Origin: Actinomycetes bacterium
GTDB lineage: Bacteria; Actinomycetota; Thermoleophilia; Gaiellales; Gaiellaceae
Assembly (NCBI GenBank): GCA_025350775.1
Contig: JANXXF010000417.1
Span: 1 to 5,522, forward strand
Direction: 5' to 3'
DNA length: 5,522 bases
The translations under genes and the position numbers were made by a program. Positions 5,058 to 5,522 of this stretch are shown here, one piece after another. Within the stretch, counting starts at the first letter, position 1; each line of letters starts with the position of its first letter. Below the pieces are notes generated by a model. That model was not told where the DNA came from. It was given only the letters and a program-made list of their open reading frames with translations, and searched no databases.

Positions 5058-5522
5058 GTGACCGGCTCACGACGGCTCAGCCAGGCCATCTCCGAGGGAG
5101 ACGGCATCTCGATCATCGCGAGTGTCGGCGACGCGGCAGCTGCACGCGCGGCCGAGGAGCAGGGCGCGGACGGTGTCGCCACCCTCCCCGGCGGCTCCGG
5201 CGTCGCCCTCGCGACCGGCCTGCCGATCCTCTTCCGCGGCCGCATCGAGGATGCCGTCGGCAGCGACGCCGACGCCTGCCTGCTCGACGTCGTGGCGGTC
5301 GGCGACGACGAGGACGACCTCGCCCACTTCGCCGCCGAGGCGAAGCTGCTCGGACTGGAGCTCGTCGTCAGCGTCACCGACGACGACCAGCTGCAGGCCG
5401 TGCTCGAGCTCCTCGACCCGGAGGTGCTCGTGCTCTCGCCCAAGGACGCCGACGACGACGAGGAAGCGCTCGAGCACGTGCTCGCCCTGCTCCCCGATAT
5501 CCCGGCCGGCAAGCTCGCCGTC
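5058..5522 (+). CDS. TrpC-fold (indole-3-glycerol-phosphate synthase-like) protein, probable pseudoenzyme, 3' end outside window
   Basis: The first 155 codons are visible and the frame is open to the last base. The sequence reads like a (beta/alpha)8 barrel of the TrpC family. It has a lead-in RRLSQAISEGDG (5-16), strand 1 ISIIASV (17-23), the EEQGADGVATL helix-strand (33-43), TGLPILFRGRIEDA (53-66), SDADACLLDVVAV (69-81), LLGLELVVSVTD (97-108), and LDPEVLVLSP (119-128). Functional TrpC has a ~45-residue N-terminal extension and an FKRxSPS segment in strand 1; both are missing. The LRKDF lysine aligns with Arg60, the EVH glutamate with Ser105, and the NNR asparagine with Ser127. Indole-glycerol-phosphate synthase activity is thus not expected. 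An acidic loop (DDDEE, 132-136) is also atypical. GTG 5058 is the only start after the in-frame stop at 5022-5024. It lies 64 bp after the ALDH-like gene, same strand. Family call is moderate; function unknown. Confidence 0.6.
   Translation, partial: MTGSRRLSQAISEGDGISIIASVGDAAAARAAEEQGADGVATLPGGSGVALATGLPILFRGRIEDAVGSDADACLLDVVAVGDDEDDLAHFAAEAKLLGLELVVSVTDDDQLQAVLELLDPEVLVLSPKDADDDEEALEHVLALLPDIPAGKLAV

Noticed and set aside
4079..5512. A 477-aa minus-strand open frame across the ALDH-like and TrpC-like genes
   Set aside because: Its composition is repetitive (Ser/Ala runs, then Arg/Gly/Val-rich). It covers two genes with family motifs on the plus strand and no family is recognisable.
1..5522. 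CRISPR array, tRNA/rRNA genes, insertion sequence ends or integrase genes
   Set aside because: No regular repeat-spacer pattern, cloverleaf-like segment, transposase frame or flanking inverted repeats were seen by reading both strands.

Overview
The window is very GC-rich (about 70% by eye, strong G/C at codon third positions) and densely coded. It has GTG starts, few Shine-Dalgarno (SD) sites and several TANNNT -10-like boxes placed just upstream of start codons. This fits a high-GC actinobacterium. The protein wording (an actinobacterial ALDH/deoC locus, a contractile-system tube protein, HicAB) makes me lean towards the Thermoleophilia (Solirubrobacterales/Gaiellales), but that placement is inference.

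Layout. Positions 1-363 (+) hold the C-terminal part of a proline dehydrogenase. Convergent to it, 18 bp away, is a gp19/TIGR02241-type tail tube protein (382-903, -), with no other tail or injection-system gene in the window. A 115-bp divergent region (904-1018) carries a well-formed promoter for the tube gene and a 12-bp tandem duplication around the next start codon. Then comes a type II HicA toxin/HicB antitoxin pair (1019-1676, +).

From 1757 onward runs a + strand cluster. It starts with a long, animal-DERA-like deoxyribose-phosphate aldolase (deoC). A full-length NAD(P)-dependent aldehyde dehydrogenase overlaps deoC by 8 bp. A 273-aa degenerate aldehyde-dehydrogenase-like protein follows, overlapping the enzyme by ATGA. 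After a short gap with a hairpin comes the first 155 codons of a TrpC-fold (indole-3-glycerol-phosphate synthase-like) protein that runs off the window.

Reading of the cluster. DeoC should cleave 2-deoxyribose-5-phosphate to glyceraldehyde-3-phosphate and acetaldehyde, and the dehydrogenase would oxidise the acetaldehyde or a related aldehyde. The two ALDH genes together are 768 aa. They match in order and size the two-domain ALDH16 proteins (catalytic ALDH domain plus dead ALDH-like domain), here as two translationally coupled genes. The TrpC-like protein lacks every catalytic residue I can align, so the cluster appears to pair two normal enzymes with two probable pseudoenzymes. This is the part of the window most likely to hold undescribed biology.
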